From the NCBI RefSeq assembly GCF_024343575.1, contig NZ_RJUA01000002.1:1-64000 (forward strand): a stretch of 64,000 nucleotides of DNA. Reading direction: 5' to 3'. The DNA comes from Lacihabitans sp. LS3-19. GTDB lineage: Bacteria; Bacteroidota; Bacteroidia; Cytophagales; Spirosomataceae. The position numbers and the translations under genes were made by a program. Of the stretch, positions 9,530 through 18,562 are shown in pieces; positions within the stretch are counted from its first letter, which is position 1, and each line of letters opens with the position of its first letter. The notes below the pieces were generated by a model. That model did not search any database, was not told where the DNA came from, and saw nothing but the letters and a program-made list of their open reading frames with translations.

Positions 9530-10171
9530 TCATTTTGTTTTTCTTGAGACAAACAAGCCGTCTCTTATGGGTAAAAGCACTTTTTGAGTTCTATTGTCAT
9601 TTAACAAATGGTTATTGAATTGTCTTAAAAGTTCGGTAGTTTTGTCTTTTTTATTTTCTTCAACTACTTTACCGTCCCAAAGCACATTATCCGAAATTAT
9701 CAAACCACCTAAGTTTAATTTTTCTATAACCAAATCATAATATTTTATATAATTTAGTTTATCAGCATCAATAAAAACTAAATCAAATTTTTGAGTTAAA
9801 GTTGGTATAACATCGAGAGCATTTCCAATTTTTAGCTCAATTTTTTTTGACATTTCTGCCAATTCAATGTTTTTTAAAATCCTCGTTTCTAGTTCTTCGT
9901 CTGCTTCTATTGTAACCAGTTTGCCATTTTTAGCCAATCCCTCAGCTAAACAAATAGCTGAATATCCAGTATATGTACCAATTTCTAAAATATTTTTTGG
10001 TTGCAATATATTCGATAGCATAGACAACAACCTGCCCTGTAAATGACCTGATAACATTCTAGGCTTCAATATATTAGCCTGAGTATCTCTATTTATCACT
10101 TTAAGAGCTTCTGGCTCCAAACTACTATGAAGCGTACAATATTCTTCTATTTCTTGGTTAATAAACTCCAT
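9530..10171 (-). CDS. class I SAM-dependent O-methyltransferase
   Basis: 213 residues, the typical size of the caffeoyl-CoA O-methyltransferase/YrrM (TrmR) family. Motif I is LEIGTYTGYSAICLAEGL, followed by the acidic TIEADEE strand, the metal-binding FIDADKLNYIKYYD segment and the ISDNVLWDGKV motif. Members methylate catechol-like small molecules or, for TrmR, 5-hydroxyuridine in tRNA; the substrate here cannot be decided. It is the first gene of a pair with the LysM transglycosylase. Confidence 0.85.
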   Translation of the reverse strand: MEFINQEIEEYCTLHSSLEPEALKVINRDTQANILKPRMLSGHLQGRLLSMLSNILQPKNILEIGTYTGYSAICLAEGLAKNGKLVTIEADEELETRILKNIELAEMSKKIELKIGNALDVIPTLTQKFDLVFIDADKLNYIKYYDLVIEKLNLGGLIISDNVLWDGKVVEENKKDKTTELLRQFNNHLLNDNRTQKVLLPIRDGLFVSRKTK

Positions 10172-10263
10172 ATATCTTATGCAAAAATAAAAATATTATT
10201 TTGTAAATTCCAAATTTATTGTTAATATTATATTTTCAGAAAAAAATGAAAATTAAATACTAT

Positions 10264-10288
10264 TAAAAAAGCCAATGAAGGCTTTCTT
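10264..10288 (-). terminator. intrinsic terminator of the rimP-nusA-infB operon
   Basis: On the minus strand the stem AAAGCC/GGCTTT with loop TTCATT is followed by a T-run, about 15 bp after the infB stop. Confidence 0.7.
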
Positions 10289-10298
10289 AATTTTTATT

Positions 10299-13200
10299 TT
10301 ATAATGTACGTTTTAATTCTCTGATTTCGTAACTTTCAATTATGTCATCCATCATGATATCATTGAAGTTTTTGATACTTAATCCACATTCATAACCGTT
10401 TTTCACTTCAGACACATCATCTTTGAAACGCTTCAATTGAGCTATTTCACCTTCATGAACTACTATTCCTTCGCGGATAATTCTCACCTTATTGTTACGT
10501 TTTACAAATCCGTCAGTTACATAACATCCAGCGATAGTACCAACTTTACTAATTTTAAATACTTCCCTAACTTGAATATTTCCAGTTACAAATTCTTCCT
10601 CCTTAGGAGCAAGTAAACCTTCCATTGCATCTTTTATCTCATTGATGGCATCATAGATAATAGAGTAAAGTCTAATTTCGATTTGTTCTGACTCTGCAAT
10701 ACGCTTGGCGTTATTGGAAGGTCTTACTTGGAAACCAATTACAATGGCATCTGCAGCAGAAGCTAATGTTACATCAGATTCAGAAATTTGTCCTACAGCT
10801 TTATGGATAATATTTACTTGTACCTCGTCAGTAGATAGTTTTAATAGTGAGTCAGAAAGTGCTTCAACCGATCCATCCACGTCGCCTTTAACGATAACAT
10901 TAAGTTCTTTAAAGGTTCCGATTGCTTTTCTTCGGCCAATTTCATCCAAGGTAATATGTTTCTTGGCTCTAATACTCATCTCTCTATTGAGTTGCTCTCT
11001 CTTATTTGCAATTTCACGAGCTTCTCTATCAGATTCCATTATATTAAACTTATCTCCCGCTTGTGGTGCCCCAGGTAAACCTAATATTTGAACTGGCTGT
11101 GAAGGACCCGCCTCTTTAATTTTCTCACCTTTAGAGTTAGTCATTGCTTTCACACGACCATAATATTGACCGGCAAGCATAATATCGCCTACTTTAAGTG
11201 TTCCGTTTTCAACTAATATAGTTGATACATATCCTCTACCTTTATCTAGTGAGGCTTCTATCACTGTTCCCACTGAATTTCTGTTAGGATTGGCTTTCAA
11301 ATCTAATAATTCTGCTTCAAGCAATACTTTATCTAAAAGATCGTCAATTCCTAAGCCAGATTTAGCTGAAACTTCCTGTTCTTGGTATTTTCCACCCCAA
11401 CTCTCCACCAAAATATTTTCTTTTGATAAATCTTCTCTGATTTTAGCTGGGTTGGCGTTTGGTTTATCTATTTTGTTAAAAGCAAAAACAATAGGAACAT
11501 TTGCATTTTGTGCGTGATTTATAGCCTCTTTGGTTTGTGGCATTACACTATCATCTGCCGAAATCACTATGATAACAACGTCAGTTACTTTTGCACCTCT
11601 TGCTCTCATTGCAGTAAATGCCTCGTGACCGGGAGTATCTAGGAAAGTTATTGATTTTCCTTTGTTAGCACCTTCATTTATCTTAACTGAATAAGCACCA
11701 ATGTGCTGTGTTATACCTCCTGCCTCACCAGAGGCTACTTTTGATCTTCGGATATAATCCAAAAGGGATGTTTTACCATGGTCTACGTGACCCATTATGG
11801 TTACGATAGGGGCACGGTGAATTAAATCTTCTTCTTTATCTACTAATACTTCAGTATCAAATGATACTTCTTCTTCTGCAGTTATAAATTCTACATCAAA
11901 ATTAAATTCTAAAGCAATTAATTGAATGGTCTCAGCATCAAGCCTTTGGTTAATTGATGCGAAAATTCCCATTTTCATACAACTTGCTATCACTTCATTA
12001 ACAGAGACATCCATCAATGAAGCTAATTCAGAAGCTGAAACAAATTCAGTTACTTTTAAAGTACCGCTTTGCTCTAGTTCTTGTTGATCTAAGGCATCTT
12101 GAGCTTCAGCACGAGTTTTTCTTTTTTCCTTACGATATTTTGATCCAAACTCATTGCCTTTGTTTTGCATTCTAGAGATGGTGCTCTTGATATTGTCGCG
12201 AACATCGTCTTGCGAAACCGATTCCTTTCTATTTCCTCCCTTTTTGAAATCTTTCTTACCTCCAGCATTCGTTGAAGGTTTATTATCTGTTGGTGCAGGT
12301 CCAGTTCCTGTATTTATTGGAGGTCTTTGTCCTCCTGTATTTGGTGGACCCTGTGGTTGTGGCCTATTTGTATTTGGCCCGGTGACTTTCGGATCTCTTC
12401 TATGATTTTCGAAATTAGACTTGGTTGTATCACCAACTTTTTCGCCACCTACTATAACTCTTTTTCTCTTACGTTTTTGCTTAAGCTCTTCTTTAGTAAG
12501 TGGCTTACGCTCTACTGGCAACTCTATTTTTCCTAGTACTTTTAAACCTTGAAGTTTATCTCCTTGGGCTTTTATTAGTTTTGGAGGAAGAACCTCTTCT
12601 ATAACGTCCTCTTTCTTTGGAGTTTCTGCTACTACAGGAGTAACTTTTTCTTCAACTTGTGGTTCTACAACTTCAATTACCGCTTTTTCAATAACTTCAA
12701 CGACTGGAGTTTCTATTTCTTTCTCTGCTATTGGTAGTTCTATAACTGGTTGTTCTATTTCTGGAACTTCTACCACAGGCTCAGAGATTTTCTCCTCAAT
12801 TACTGGAGCAACAACTTCTTCAACTACAGTAACTGGGGTTTCTATTACAGTTGGTTTTTCAACTTCTATAATTACCTCTTCTACGAAAGGTTCAGGTTTA
12901 GTTTCTTCTGGTATAATTACAGGCTCAGGTATTTTCTCCTCTTTTGAGATAAATTTCTTTGGACCTCTAGCGTTTAGATCTATTTTTCCAAGAACTTTTG
13001 GCCCTTGCAAATTATGCTCTATTTTTATTTTCTCAGGTTCATTAACCTCTGGCTCTTTTACTTCAACCTCCTTTTTCTCAGGTTCAGGCTCAGATCTGAA
13101 ATATAATATTTCATCGCTATCGCTTTCGATATTCGAAGAAGACTCGGAAGCATTGGTCAATGATGAACCACTACCTGAATCTCCTACAAGTTCAGGAGCA

Positions 13201-13364
13201 TTAAGCTCCTTTGATAATACTTCAAGCAGGTCAAATGTAAGTTTGGCGTTTGGATTATTATCAATACGATGTCCTTTTGAGCTCAGAATCTCAATAATGG
13301 TAATTGTACCTACGTTAAGTTTCTTGGCCGCTTGGCTAAGTCGCATCATTTTTTCTTCTGCCAT
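10299..13364 (-). CDS. infB: translation initiation factor IF-2
   Basis: 1021 residues. The N-terminal helix region carries [16 protein letters not shown], then comes a ~280-residue Glu/Pro/Val-rich low-complexity linker and a basic Gly/Pro/Asn-rich stretch. The G domain starts at about residue 515 (G1 GHVDHGKT, G3 DTPGHEAF, G4 NKIDKP), followed by beta-barrel domain II, domain III and the fMet-tRNA-binding C-terminal domain. It is the GTPase that places initiator tRNA on the 30S subunit. It is the last gene of rimP-nusA-infB, the conserved bacterial order, with a terminator just downstream. Confidence 0.97.
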   Translation of the reverse strand: MAEEKMMRLSQAAKKLNVGTITIIEILSSKGHRIDNNPNAKLTFDLLEVLSKELNAPELVGDSGSGSSLTNASESSSNIESDSDEILYFRSEPEPEKKEVEVKEPEVNEPEKIKIEHNLQGPKVLGKIDLNARGPKKFISKEEKIPEPVIIPEETKPEPFVEEVIIEVEKPTVIETPVTVVEEVVAPVIEEKISEPVVEVPEIEQPVIELPIAEKEIETPVVEVIEKAVIEVVEPQVEEKVTPVVAETPKKEDVIEEVLPPKLIKAQGDKLQGLKVLGKIELPVERKPLTKEELKQKRKRKRVIVGGEKVGDTTKSNFENHRRDPKVTGPNTNRPQPQGPPNTGGQRPPINTGTGPAPTDNKPSTNAGGKKDFKKGGNRKESVSQDDVRDNIKSTISRMQNKGNEFGSKYRKEKRKTRAEAQDALDQQELEQSGTLKVTEFVSASELASLMDVSVNEVIASCMKMGIFASINQRLDAETIQLIALEFNFDVEFITAEEEVSFDTEVLVDKEEDLIHRAPIVTIMGHVDHGKTSLLDYIRRSKVASGEAGGITQHIGAYSVKINEGANKGKSITFLDTPGHEAFTAMRARGAKVTDVVIIVISADDSVMPQTKEAINHAQNANVPIVFAFNKIDKPNANPAKIREDLSKENILVESWGGKYQEQEVSAKSGLGIDDLLDKVLLEAELLDLKANPNRNSVGTVIEASLDKGRGYVSTILVENGTLKVGDIMLAGQYYGRVKAMTNSKGEKIKEAGPSQPVQILGLPGAPQAGDKFNIMESDREAREIANKREQLNREMSIRAKKHITLDEIGRRKAIGTFKELNVIVKGDVDGSVEALSDSLLKLSTDEVQVNIIHKAVGQISESDVTLASAADAIVIGFQVRPSNNAKRIAESEQIEIRLYSIIYDAINEIKDAMEGLLAPKEEEFVTGNIQVREVFKISKVGTIAGCYVTDGFVKRNNKVRIIREGIVVHEGEIAQLKRFKDDVSEVKNGYECGLSIKNFNDIMMDDIIESYEIRELKRTL

Positions 13365-13426
13365 AAATATTTCTTAAATTTTATAAAAACAATTCTAATT
13401 GGTGTGGATATTTTCTAAACAATTTC

Positions 13427-14671
13427 TCAGTCGAATTCTTTCCTGAGTATATCTAATACTTCGTCTACTGTCTCCTCTTCTAGTTCGGTTCTTCTAACCA
13501 AATCAGCTTTTCCTACTGTAATTACTGATTTTGCAGTATCTAAGCCAATTTTTCTAAATTCTAACAAGATCCACTCATCTATTTCGTCAGTAAATTCCAT
13601 CAAATCTACGTCTTCCTCTTCAACAACACCTTCAATGTCTCTGAATACGTCAATTTCAAGGTCAATTAATTTACTAGCCAATTTGATATTTAAGCCGCCT
13701 TTTCCAATTGCTAGAGATACTTGATCAGGTTTTAAAAATACTGAAACTCGGTCAGAGTTTTCATTGATTCTGATATTGCTGATTTTAGCAGGACTCAATG
13801 CTCTAGAAATTAAGAGATTGGTGTTTTCTGTCCATTGTATTACATCGATATTTTCGTTTTCTAGCTCTCTAACTATCGAATGTATTCTAGAGCCTTTCAT
13901 ACCTACACAAGCTCCAACTGGGTCAATTCTGTCATCAAAAGATTCTACGGCTACTTTAGCTCTCTCACCTGGTTCTCTAACAATTTTTCTTATAGAAATG
14001 ATTCCATCTTGAATTTCTGGAATTTCTAATTCAAATAACCTTTCTAAGAATACAGGCGAAGTTCTTGAAAGTGTCAGTTTAGGGTTTCCATTATTAATCT
14101 CAACTTTATGGATAATTGCCCTGATACTTGTTCCTTTTCTAAATCTATCTTTTGGTATCTGCTCTCCTTTGGGAAGTGAAAGTTCATTTCCTTCTTCGTC
14201 CATACAGATTACCTCTTTTCCTAAAATCTGATATACATCAACAGTTACCAATTCGCCGACTTGGTCTTTGTATTGGTCAAATAGCATTTCTTTTTCAAGA
14301 TCTTTGACTTTTTGAATCAAAGTTTGTCTTGCAGTTTGAACAATTCGTCTTCCGAAATCTTCAATTTTAACTTCTTCAGCTACTTCTTCTCCAATTTCAA
14401 AGTCAGGCTCGATTTTTTTCGCTTCTGACAAAGGAATTTTGTCGGTATCCCAAATATCTTCAGAATTGTCATCGACAATTTCTCTCGTACGCCACATCTC
14501 TAAGTCGCCACTTTCGGCGTTTAGGATTATGTCGAAATTATGGTCATCGCCATAGGCTTTGCGAATCATAGTTCTAAGCACTTCTTCCAAGATGGAAATC
14601 ATGGTAGGCCTATCGATGTTTTTTTCTCTTGCAAACTCAGCAAACGATTCAATTAAATCTCCACTATGCAT
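13427..14671 (-). CDS. nusA: transcription termination/antitermination factor NusA
   Basis: 414 residues. It has an N-terminal RNA-polymerase-binding domain (about 1-130), an S1 domain (about 135-205), and two KH domains with the GACVGMKGSRI and SLAIGKGGLNIKLA loops. A short acidic C-terminal helical part replaces the tandem acidic repeats of proteobacterial NusA. It sits between rimP (14-bp gap) and infB (62-bp gap) in one operon. NusA modulates pausing and termination, which makes the hairpin in the operon leader a possible autoregulatory site. Confidence 0.96.
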   Translation of the reverse strand: MHSGDLIESFAEFAREKNIDRPTMISILEEVLRTMIRKAYGDDHNFDIILNAESGDLEMWRTREIVDDNSEDIWDTDKIPLSEAKKIEPDFEIGEEVAEEVKIEDFGRRIVQTARQTLIQKVKDLEKEMLFDQYKDQVGELVTVDVYQILGKEVICMDEEGNELSLPKGEQIPKDRFRKGTSIRAIIHKVEINNGNPKLTLSRTSPVFLERLFELEIPEIQDGIISIRKIVREPGERAKVAVESFDDRIDPVGACVGMKGSRIHSIVRELENENIDVIQWTENTNLLISRALSPAKISNIRINENSDRVSVFLKPDQVSLAIGKGGLNIKLASKLIDLEIDVFRDIEGVVEEEDVDLMEFTDEIDEWILLEFRKIGLDTAKSVITVGKADLVRRTELEEETVDEVLDILRKEFD

Positions 14672-14684
14672 ACGTGTCTATGTT

Positions 14685-15140
14685 TTATTTAAATGAAATG
14701 ACAACTTTTGCTTCTTTGATATTTTCAATTTCTAAAGTTGTCTCCACAGGTTTTATTTTCTTTTTTGCTTCTGGTAGTATTGTTATTATACCATCTTTAA
14801 TGCTTAAAAGTTGGCCTTTGACCTCGGATAGGTCATTTAAAGTAACTTTTATTGTTCGTCCAATATTTTTAAAATACTGTCTCTCAAACTTTAAGGGGCT
14901 GTCTGCTCCAGGTGAAGAAACCTCTAAGACAAAAGCATCTTCGATTATTTCTTCAAGCTCTTTTCCCAGTGCCTGACTTACTTTTCCACATTGGTCTATT
15001 TGAATGCCTTCATCTGAATCAATGTAGACGGTTATTTTTTTTCTAATTTTTGATTCTGAAACAACAACATCAACTAAATAATAGTCAGTTTCTGCTATTA
15101 TTTCGTCTAAATACTTAATCACTGCTTCTTTGAGAGCCAT
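14685..15140 (-). CDS. rimP: ribosome maturation factor RimP
   Basis: 151 residues with the two-domain RimP fold: an N-terminal alpha/beta part with the VSESKIRKKITVYIDSDEG core and the EVSSPGADSPL motif, then an SH3-like C-terminal domain. It assists 30S subunit assembly. It is the first gene of the rimP-nusA-infB operon. Confidence 0.93.
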   Translation of the reverse strand: MALKEAVIKYLDEIIAETDYYLVDVVVSESKIRKKITVYIDSDEGIQIDQCGKVSQALGKELEEIIEDAFVLEVSSPGADSPLKFERQYFKNIGRTIKVTLNDLSEVKGQLLSIKDGIITILPEAKKKIKPVETTLEIENIKEAKVVISFK

Positions 15141-15171
15141 CTAAAAGCTAAAAACTTGAGATAATATTCAA

Positions 15172-15195
15172 TAAAAAAGGAGGTTAATACCCCCT
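15172..15195 (-). terminator. terminator-like hairpin in the rimP operon leader (possible attenuator)
   Basis: Minus-strand stem AGGGGG/CCUCCU (one G-U pair), loop UAUUAA, then six U residues. It lies about 32 bp before the rimP start and downstream of a possible -7 box (TAATTTTG on the minus strand, 15213-15220). Because it precedes rather than follows the genes, it would act as an attenuator, unless it ends an unseen upstream minus-strand transcript. Confidence 0.5.
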
Positions 15196-15212
15196 CATTC
15201 TTTATTCCGATG

Positions 15213-15220
15213 CAAAATTA
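15213..15220 (-). promoter_or_regulatory. candidate -7 box for the rimP-nusA-infB operon; rest of the 15141-15574 gap
   Basis: CAAAATTA on the plus strand reads TAATTTTG on the minus strand, about 73 bp before the rimP ATG. No convincing -33 element is seen. The rest of the 434-bp gap up to 15574 is AT-rich, and I see no further gene or structured element in it. Confidence 0.35.
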
Positions 15221-15574
15221 CGCTAATTTTTGGTATTTTCTATTTATTTTTTCAAAAAAACTCATAAAACCATACATATTTAATGTTCATTAATTCTTTT
15301 TATCAAATTGCTGATTGTAAAGTTAATTGTACCTAAATATTCATTTAATGTAATTCGAATTTTTGCCCAAATGGATTGTTTTTAATTGTGGCAGCATATC
15401 ATTTTCGAAATGTAGACTTTTAAGGTTCTTAATTTCTCATGTTTATTTGAAATAGAACATGTTTTGCTGCTGTAATGATATTAATTTTAGCTATTATTTT
15501 TTGTATTATTGAAGTTGATTTTTTATTATTAAAAGTGTTTGTCTATTATTGCATTATTATTCCATGAGTAGAAT

Positions 15575-16666
15575 TTGGGTCTAATCAATTTTATAAAAAA
15601 ATTTTTCTTCCTAATAAATATCATTTTTGGGTTGTTTTCCCTTTTGGTATATCAATTGGTGTTTTCTGCTGATATTAAACATTGGGTAGCTGGATTTTTA
15701 ATGCTCGTATTTCCATTAGTGCTAGTTGGGCATATATTTTTTATAGTAGCATGGTCTTTGGGCCGTTCTTATAAACTTTTACTATCGCTTTTTTTGCTAT
15801 TAATGACATATTCTATTTTTGATAGAACTTTAAAAATAAACCCGCCAGCAATCAAGCCCAATCCGCCTTTTACATTTTCAATGCTGAGTTATAATCTGAT
15901 GTATGGTGATTATCATAACTTTTCGGGTACTAAAAACAAAACGGTAGGTGAAGGTCTTTCTGCGGTTCTTGATACTTTATCTGCTGATATTAAGTGCTTT
16001 CAGGAGTTATATAATACTAATAAATTTAAAGAGTTTGATTTACTAAATAGGATTTCGAAAAGAAATCAATATTATGTATATATGCATTCAAACGAAGGAA
16101 ATGATAATGGCCAAGGGGCTATTGGTCTTGCTATTTTTAGTAGGTTTCCAATAATTGCCAAAAAAGAATTGTACTGGCCACCAAATAATAATGGAATACT
16201 TTCTGCCGATATAGTAGTTGGAAAAGATACCATTCGAGTTATTAATGTTCAACTTAAGTCGATGGGAATAAGGGTAAAGCGGATTTTGAAAGGGGATAAT
16301 AAAATTGACAAGGAGGAAACTCGAAATGTCTTGAGTAAATTGAAGAATGGCTTTGAAGCAAGGGGAGTACAAGTAAATGTTTTAGAAAATTGGATTGAAG
16401 ATAGTCCATGTCCAGTTATTTTGGCTGGGGATTTTAATGAGTTACCCTATGGTTATGCTTACGGAAGGGTTCGGAAAAAATTAATGAATTCTTTTGAGTC
16501 AACAGGTTTTGGGTTTGGGTTTACTTATCATAAAGTTTTAAGTTTTTTAAGGATTGATAATCAGTTCTTTGATGAAAGTAAAGTTAAAAACATTGATTTC
16601 ATGACTTACAGCAATGTGCCTTTTTCAGACCATTATCCAATAAAAGGTTGGTATTTGATGAAATGA
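15575..16666 (+). CDS. membrane-anchored endonuclease/exonuclease/phosphatase (EEP) family protein
   Basis: 363 residues. Two or three transmembrane helices occupy about residues 5-90, then an EEP catalytic domain follows with SYNLMYG, CFQELY (metal-binding Glu), LAGDFNELPY and the terminal SDHYPIKGW motif carrying the Asp-His pair. The family hydrolyses phosphodiesters of nucleic acids, lipids or inositol phosphates; the periplasmic orientation and substrate are unknown. The only suitable start is TTG at 15575, because the ATG a few bases upstream leads to a quick stop. Confidence 0.78.
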   Translation: MGLINFIKKFFFLINIIFGLFSLLVYQLVFSADIKHWVAGFLMLVFPLVLVGHIFFIVAWSLGRSYKLLLSLFLLLMTYSIFDRTLKINPPAIKPNPPFTFSMLSYNLMYGDYHNFSGTKNKTVGEGLSAVLDTLSADIKCFQELYNTNKFKEFDLLNRISKRNQYYVYMHSNEGNDNGQGAIGLAIFSRFPIIAKKELYWPPNNNGILSADIVVGKDTIRVINVQLKSMGIRVKRILKGDNKIDKEETRNVLSKLKNGFEARGVQVNVLENWIEDSPCPVILAGDFNELPYGYAYGRVRKKLMNSFESTGFGFGFTYHKVLSFLRIDNQFFDESKVKNIDFMTYSNVPFSDHYPIKGWYLMK

Positions 16667-16694
16667 ATTGAAATAAAAGCTATTTGCAAGTAAA

Positions 16695-16722
16695 TAAAAA
16701 ACGCTTCAAAGATTGAAGCGTT
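16695..16722 (-). terminator. intrinsic terminator of the Gfo/Idh/MocA gene
   Basis: A perfect 10-bp stem (AACGCTTCAA/TTGAAGCGTT, 3-base loop) followed by a T-run on the minus strand, eight bases past the stop codon. It may also slow transcripts from the convergent gene. Confidence 0.8.
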
Positions 16723-16729
16723 AAAAGTC

Positions 16730-17824
16730 TTAATATTTAATTTTAATTTCCTTTCCAGTTTCAGCAGCCTTTTTTATTGCTTCAATAATTATCATATCTT
16801 TTAATCCTTCCTCTCCAGGCGTCAGTATTGGTTTGTTGTTTAGTAAGGCATCTGCAAATCCATCCATTTGGTATGCTTGGTGATGCACAATCGGGATGTC
16901 CATTGTGCCTTTTGAAGTATAGCCTTTAAGAGGACCATAATCATACGCAGGTGACATAAAAAGGCTTCCGTTTTCATAATGAACTGAGAGTTCATGGGCA
17001 TTGGTCGCATAAGAACTCATTCCACTAGCTATCGCTCCACTTGGGAATTTTAACTGCCACAATATGGTCTCTTCAATATCCCTATAAATCTCAGGTTCTG
17101 TTTTTACGGCTTGGGCAGTTACGGAAATTGGCTCTTCACCTGTAGCATATCTACTTGCATTGATACAATATATCCCTACGTCCATTAAAGCACCGCCGCC
17201 TGACCATTTGTTGTTCATTCTCCAAGCTTTTATGTCTCTATTTTTCCAAGCAAACTTGGTCTCCACAAATTTTATTTTGCCAAAGTCTTTGTCTTTAGCT
17301 AATCGCATTACTTCATTTGTAAATGGTTCATAATGAAGCCTATAGCCTACGCCCAGTTTAACTCCAGCATTTTTGCAGAAGGCAATCATTTCTTTGGCCT
17401 CTTTTACAGAAACTGACATTGGTTTTTCAGTAATAACATTCTTGCCCGCTTTAGCGGTTTTCATGACATACTCTGCATGCATTGAGTTTGGCAAAACTAC
17501 GTATACTACATCGATGTCAGGATTTTGCGAGATGGTCTCATAATTCTCGTAATTGTAAATGTTTTTGTCAAGGAGATTATATTTCTCTTTCCACTTTACT
17601 GCTTTTTCAGGAGTGCCAGTAATTATTCCAACTAATTCACAGTTTTGAGATTTCATAATCCCAGGAGCTAATTGATTGGTAGCATAACTTCCTAATCCCA
17701 TTAAAGCTACTCGCAGTTTTCGGTCAGTTTTGATAGGGTAGGCCTCTGTAAATGTATTTGCGAGAGGAATTAAAACACCTGTAGCAGCAAATTTTTTAAG
17801 AAAATTTCTTCTTGAGTCTTTCAT
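16730..17824 (-). CDS. Tat-exported Gfo/Idh/MocA family oxidoreductase
   Basis: 364 residues. A Tat signal with the twin arginine in SRRNFLKK starts the protein. The Rossmann NAD(P)-binding core has GLGSYA and the EKP motif (TEKPMSVSVKEA), followed by the C-terminal alpha/beta substrate domain. The family oxidises or reduces sugars and similar polyols using a tightly bound cofactor, which explains export of the folded protein. tatA lies elsewhere in this window. The sugar substrate cannot be inferred. Confidence 0.87.
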   Translation of the reverse strand: MKDSRRNFLKKFAATGVLIPLANTFTEAYPIKTDRKLRVALMGLGSYATNQLAPGIMKSQNCELVGIITGTPEKAVKWKEKYNLLDKNIYNYENYETISQNPDIDVVYVVLPNSMHAEYVMKTAKAGKNVITEKPMSVSVKEAKEMIAFCKNAGVKLGVGYRLHYEPFTNEVMRLAKDKDFGKIKFVETKFAWKNRDIKAWRMNNKWSGGGALMDVGIYCINASRYATGEEPISVTAQAVKTEPEIYRDIEETILWQLKFPSGAIASGMSSYATNAHELSVHYENGSLFMSPAYDYGPLKGYTSKGTMDIPIVHHQAYQMDGFADALLNNKPILTPGEEGLKDMIIIEAIKKAAETGKEIKIKY

Positions 17825-17915
17825 GTTTTCGTTTAAGGTTGAATTGAAACTCCAAGTTAGAATTTTTTTCTAATAAAATTCTATTTTTAACTTACCTAAT
17901 AATAATATAGATAGT

Positions 17916-18545
17916 TTATTCTTCCCAAGTTTCATTTACATTTTTTGCCCAAACGTTTTTTGCAAAATCTCTAAATATACTTTGACCATTTATAAAAGCA
18001 TTATCAAATTTAAACTTTCCGCCATAAGTTTCGGTTTCCGTTAGTTTAACCTTGGTTTCACCTCTCATTGCATACTTTTGTTGGCCTTCATACATAATAA
18101 TTTTTAACTGAGCCGGACTTACATCGCTCCTGCATTTTAGCATGTAAACAAGCCATATTTCTGCTTTTCCGTCTTGGTCTAAATCTGTAATCTGTAAGGT
18201 GTTCTTTAAGAATCTTACATCTAAATCAAAAGGGCATGGTTCTTCAAAATCATAAACCATCCATTTTTGGGTAAATATTTGGGCATTTTTTTGAAAACAA
18301 TAAGCATGAAGTTCTGCTTTTAAAAGTTCAAGTTCGGATTTCGGTGCCTCAACATTTCCAGATTCTGTTAGGATAACCAAATACTCGCCATTTTTTTCTT
18401 TCCAAGTAATTACACTCTTGGTGTTTCCAGTTACTTTAATGTTTTTTGGAATTTCACTTTTAGAAAGAATTCTTCCGTTTATTTGGGCGAAAGAACTTAA
18501 ATTACAAAAAAACAAAATACTGAAAAGTAGGTATTTAATGGGCAT
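17916..18545 (-). CDS. secreted protein with a DxDxDG-type motif, unknown function
   Basis: 209 residues with a signal peptide (IKYLLFSILFFCNLSSFA) and a calcium-loop-like TDLDQDGKAEIW stretch, followed by CRSDVSPAQLKIIMYE. It resembles the M949_RS01915-type family of Bacteroidetes secreted proteins, linked by name to surface polysaccharide, but I hold that only weakly. It lies 17 bp downstream of the NAD synthase gene on the same strand, so the two may be co-transcribed. No enzymatic motif is evident. Confidence 0.6.
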   Translation of the reverse strand: MPIKYLLFSILFFCNLSSFAQINGRILSKSEIPKNIKVTGNTKSVITWKEKNGEYLVILTESGNVEAPKSELELLKAELHAYCFQKNAQIFTQKWMVYDFEEPCPFDLDVRFLKNTLQITDLDQDGKAEIWLVYMLKCRSDVSPAQLKIIMYEGQQKYAMRGETKVKLTETETYGGKFKFDNAFINGQSIFRDFAKNVWAKNVNETWEE

Positions 18546-18562
18546 TATTAATTGAAAGTTAT

